From a virus, in the IMG/VR virus record IMGVR_UViG_3300036800_000057, positions 1 to 27,523 of that record: 27,523 nucleotides of DNA, one strand, 5' to 3'. The notes under the pieces are model-generated. The model did no database searches. It was not told the origin of the DNA and saw only the letters and a program-made list of their open reading frames with translations. A program made the position numbers and the translations under genes. Shown piece by piece: positions 27,271-27,523 of this stretch (position 1 is the stretch's first letter; each line of letters begins with the position of its first letter).

Positions 27271-27523
27271 TTAACTGAAAAGCGCGCCGTTTATCGCATA
27301 CGTCCCCTGAATCGACACGCCGTAGTCGACGGTCGTGCCGGAGAAACTCAGCTCGCCGATGTTCATGATGATGCAGTTGCTGAAGTAGTAGGGACCTAGG
27401 GTCTGCGTGTCCGTGGTGACGTTGATGTCGCCGATGGACGTGCTCGTCAGCCGCTGCTGCTCCCACTGCTGCGCCAGCGATTGCGTCTTCAGCAGGTGCG
27501 CCATGATCGTGTACTTCTGGAAC
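27271..27523 (-). CDS. C-terminal part of tail tube protein (leaves the window)
   Basis: The frame is open to the window edge. It reads FQKYTIMAHLLKTQSLAQQW, then SIGDINVTTDTQTLGPYYFS and IMNIGELSFSGTTVDYGVSI, ending INGALFS. An internal ATG at 27504 is not the likely start, because coding continues upstream of it. The beta-rich end and the position immediately before the chaperone and tape measure genes match a tail tube protein of a contractile tail. Sheath would be expected further upstream, outside the window. The 40-base gap before the chaperone holds its ribosome binding site. Confidence 0.55.
   Translation of the reverse strand, partial: FQKYTIMAHLLKTQSLAQQWEQQRLTSTSIGDINVTTDTQTLGPYYFSNCIIMNIGELSFSGTTVDYGVSIQGTYAINGALFS

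Noticed and set aside
1-27523. tRNA genes, CRISPR arrays, integrase or transposase genes
   Set aside because: No cloverleaf, no regularly spaced direct repeats and no recombinase motifs were seen on either strand.

Overview
The window is part of a contractile-tailed (myovirus-type) phage or prophage genome of an alphaproteobacterium. The GC content is high. The host class is inferred from two genes that resemble alphaproteobacterial cell-cycle regulators: a GcrA homologue (885-1403, minus) and a SciP/DUF1153 homologue (9599-9799, plus). No integrase, terminase, capsid or tRNA gene was recognised, so temperate versus virulent cannot be decided here.

Layout. (1) 97-2451, minus strand: a 171-aa protein of unknown function, a RuvC-like resolvase with a CTG start, GcrA, a small beta-class DNA methyltransferase and a 63-aa protein. 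(2) 2452-2580: divergent promoter region. (3) 2581-11574, plus strand: a tightly overlapping early operon for recombination and nucleic-acid handling (Rad50/SbcC-like ATPase, PDDEXK exonuclease, RecA-fold NTPase, HNH nuclease, ASCH protein), a PAPS-reductase-like PP-loop protein, SciP, many very small cistrons, and a Fic protein at the end. (4) 11575-11725: convergent terminator and hairpin zone. (5) 11726-14034, minus: lysis module with GH25 endolysin and several small membrane proteins. (6) 14090-27523, minus: tail module read right to left as tube C-terminus, frameshifted assembly chaperone, tape measure with a C-terminal M15-like peptidase, baseplate plug, hub, spike, gp25-like and J-like proteins, then fibres.

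Main discovery. The methyltransferase gene and the PP-loop gene sit in opposite operons about 6 kb apart, yet each lies inside the same kind of cassette (294-882 minus orientation, 589 bp; 6558-7446 plus orientation, 889 bp). The upstream ends are an identical 30 bp. The downstream ends are a shared 27-28 bp inverted relative of the upstream end. The outermost 15 bp, CATGCCTATCCGGTT, are inverted and identical at all four ends. Each cassette is flanked by an 8-bp direct repeat: GCTGAGAC exactly for the PP-loop cassette, GTCTGATG/GTCCGATG for the methyltransferase cassette. Both entered exactly at a stop/start junction between two phage genes. In both, the upstream end encodes a conserved mini-peptide MPIRFSPMTT- whose stop overlaps the cargo start as TGATG. 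The downstream end carries CATG, which recreates the start codon of the interrupted gene or gives a reinitiation point. No transposase is encoded. These look like non-autonomous, translation-preserving cargo elements.

Other points: the GcrA plus SciP pair suggests takeover of host cell-cycle transcription; a canonical T TTT TTT slippery site in the tail chaperone gene; a one-base frameshift in a tail gene at about 24217-24222; and repeated NTGA overlaps that use TTG, GTG and CTG starts.
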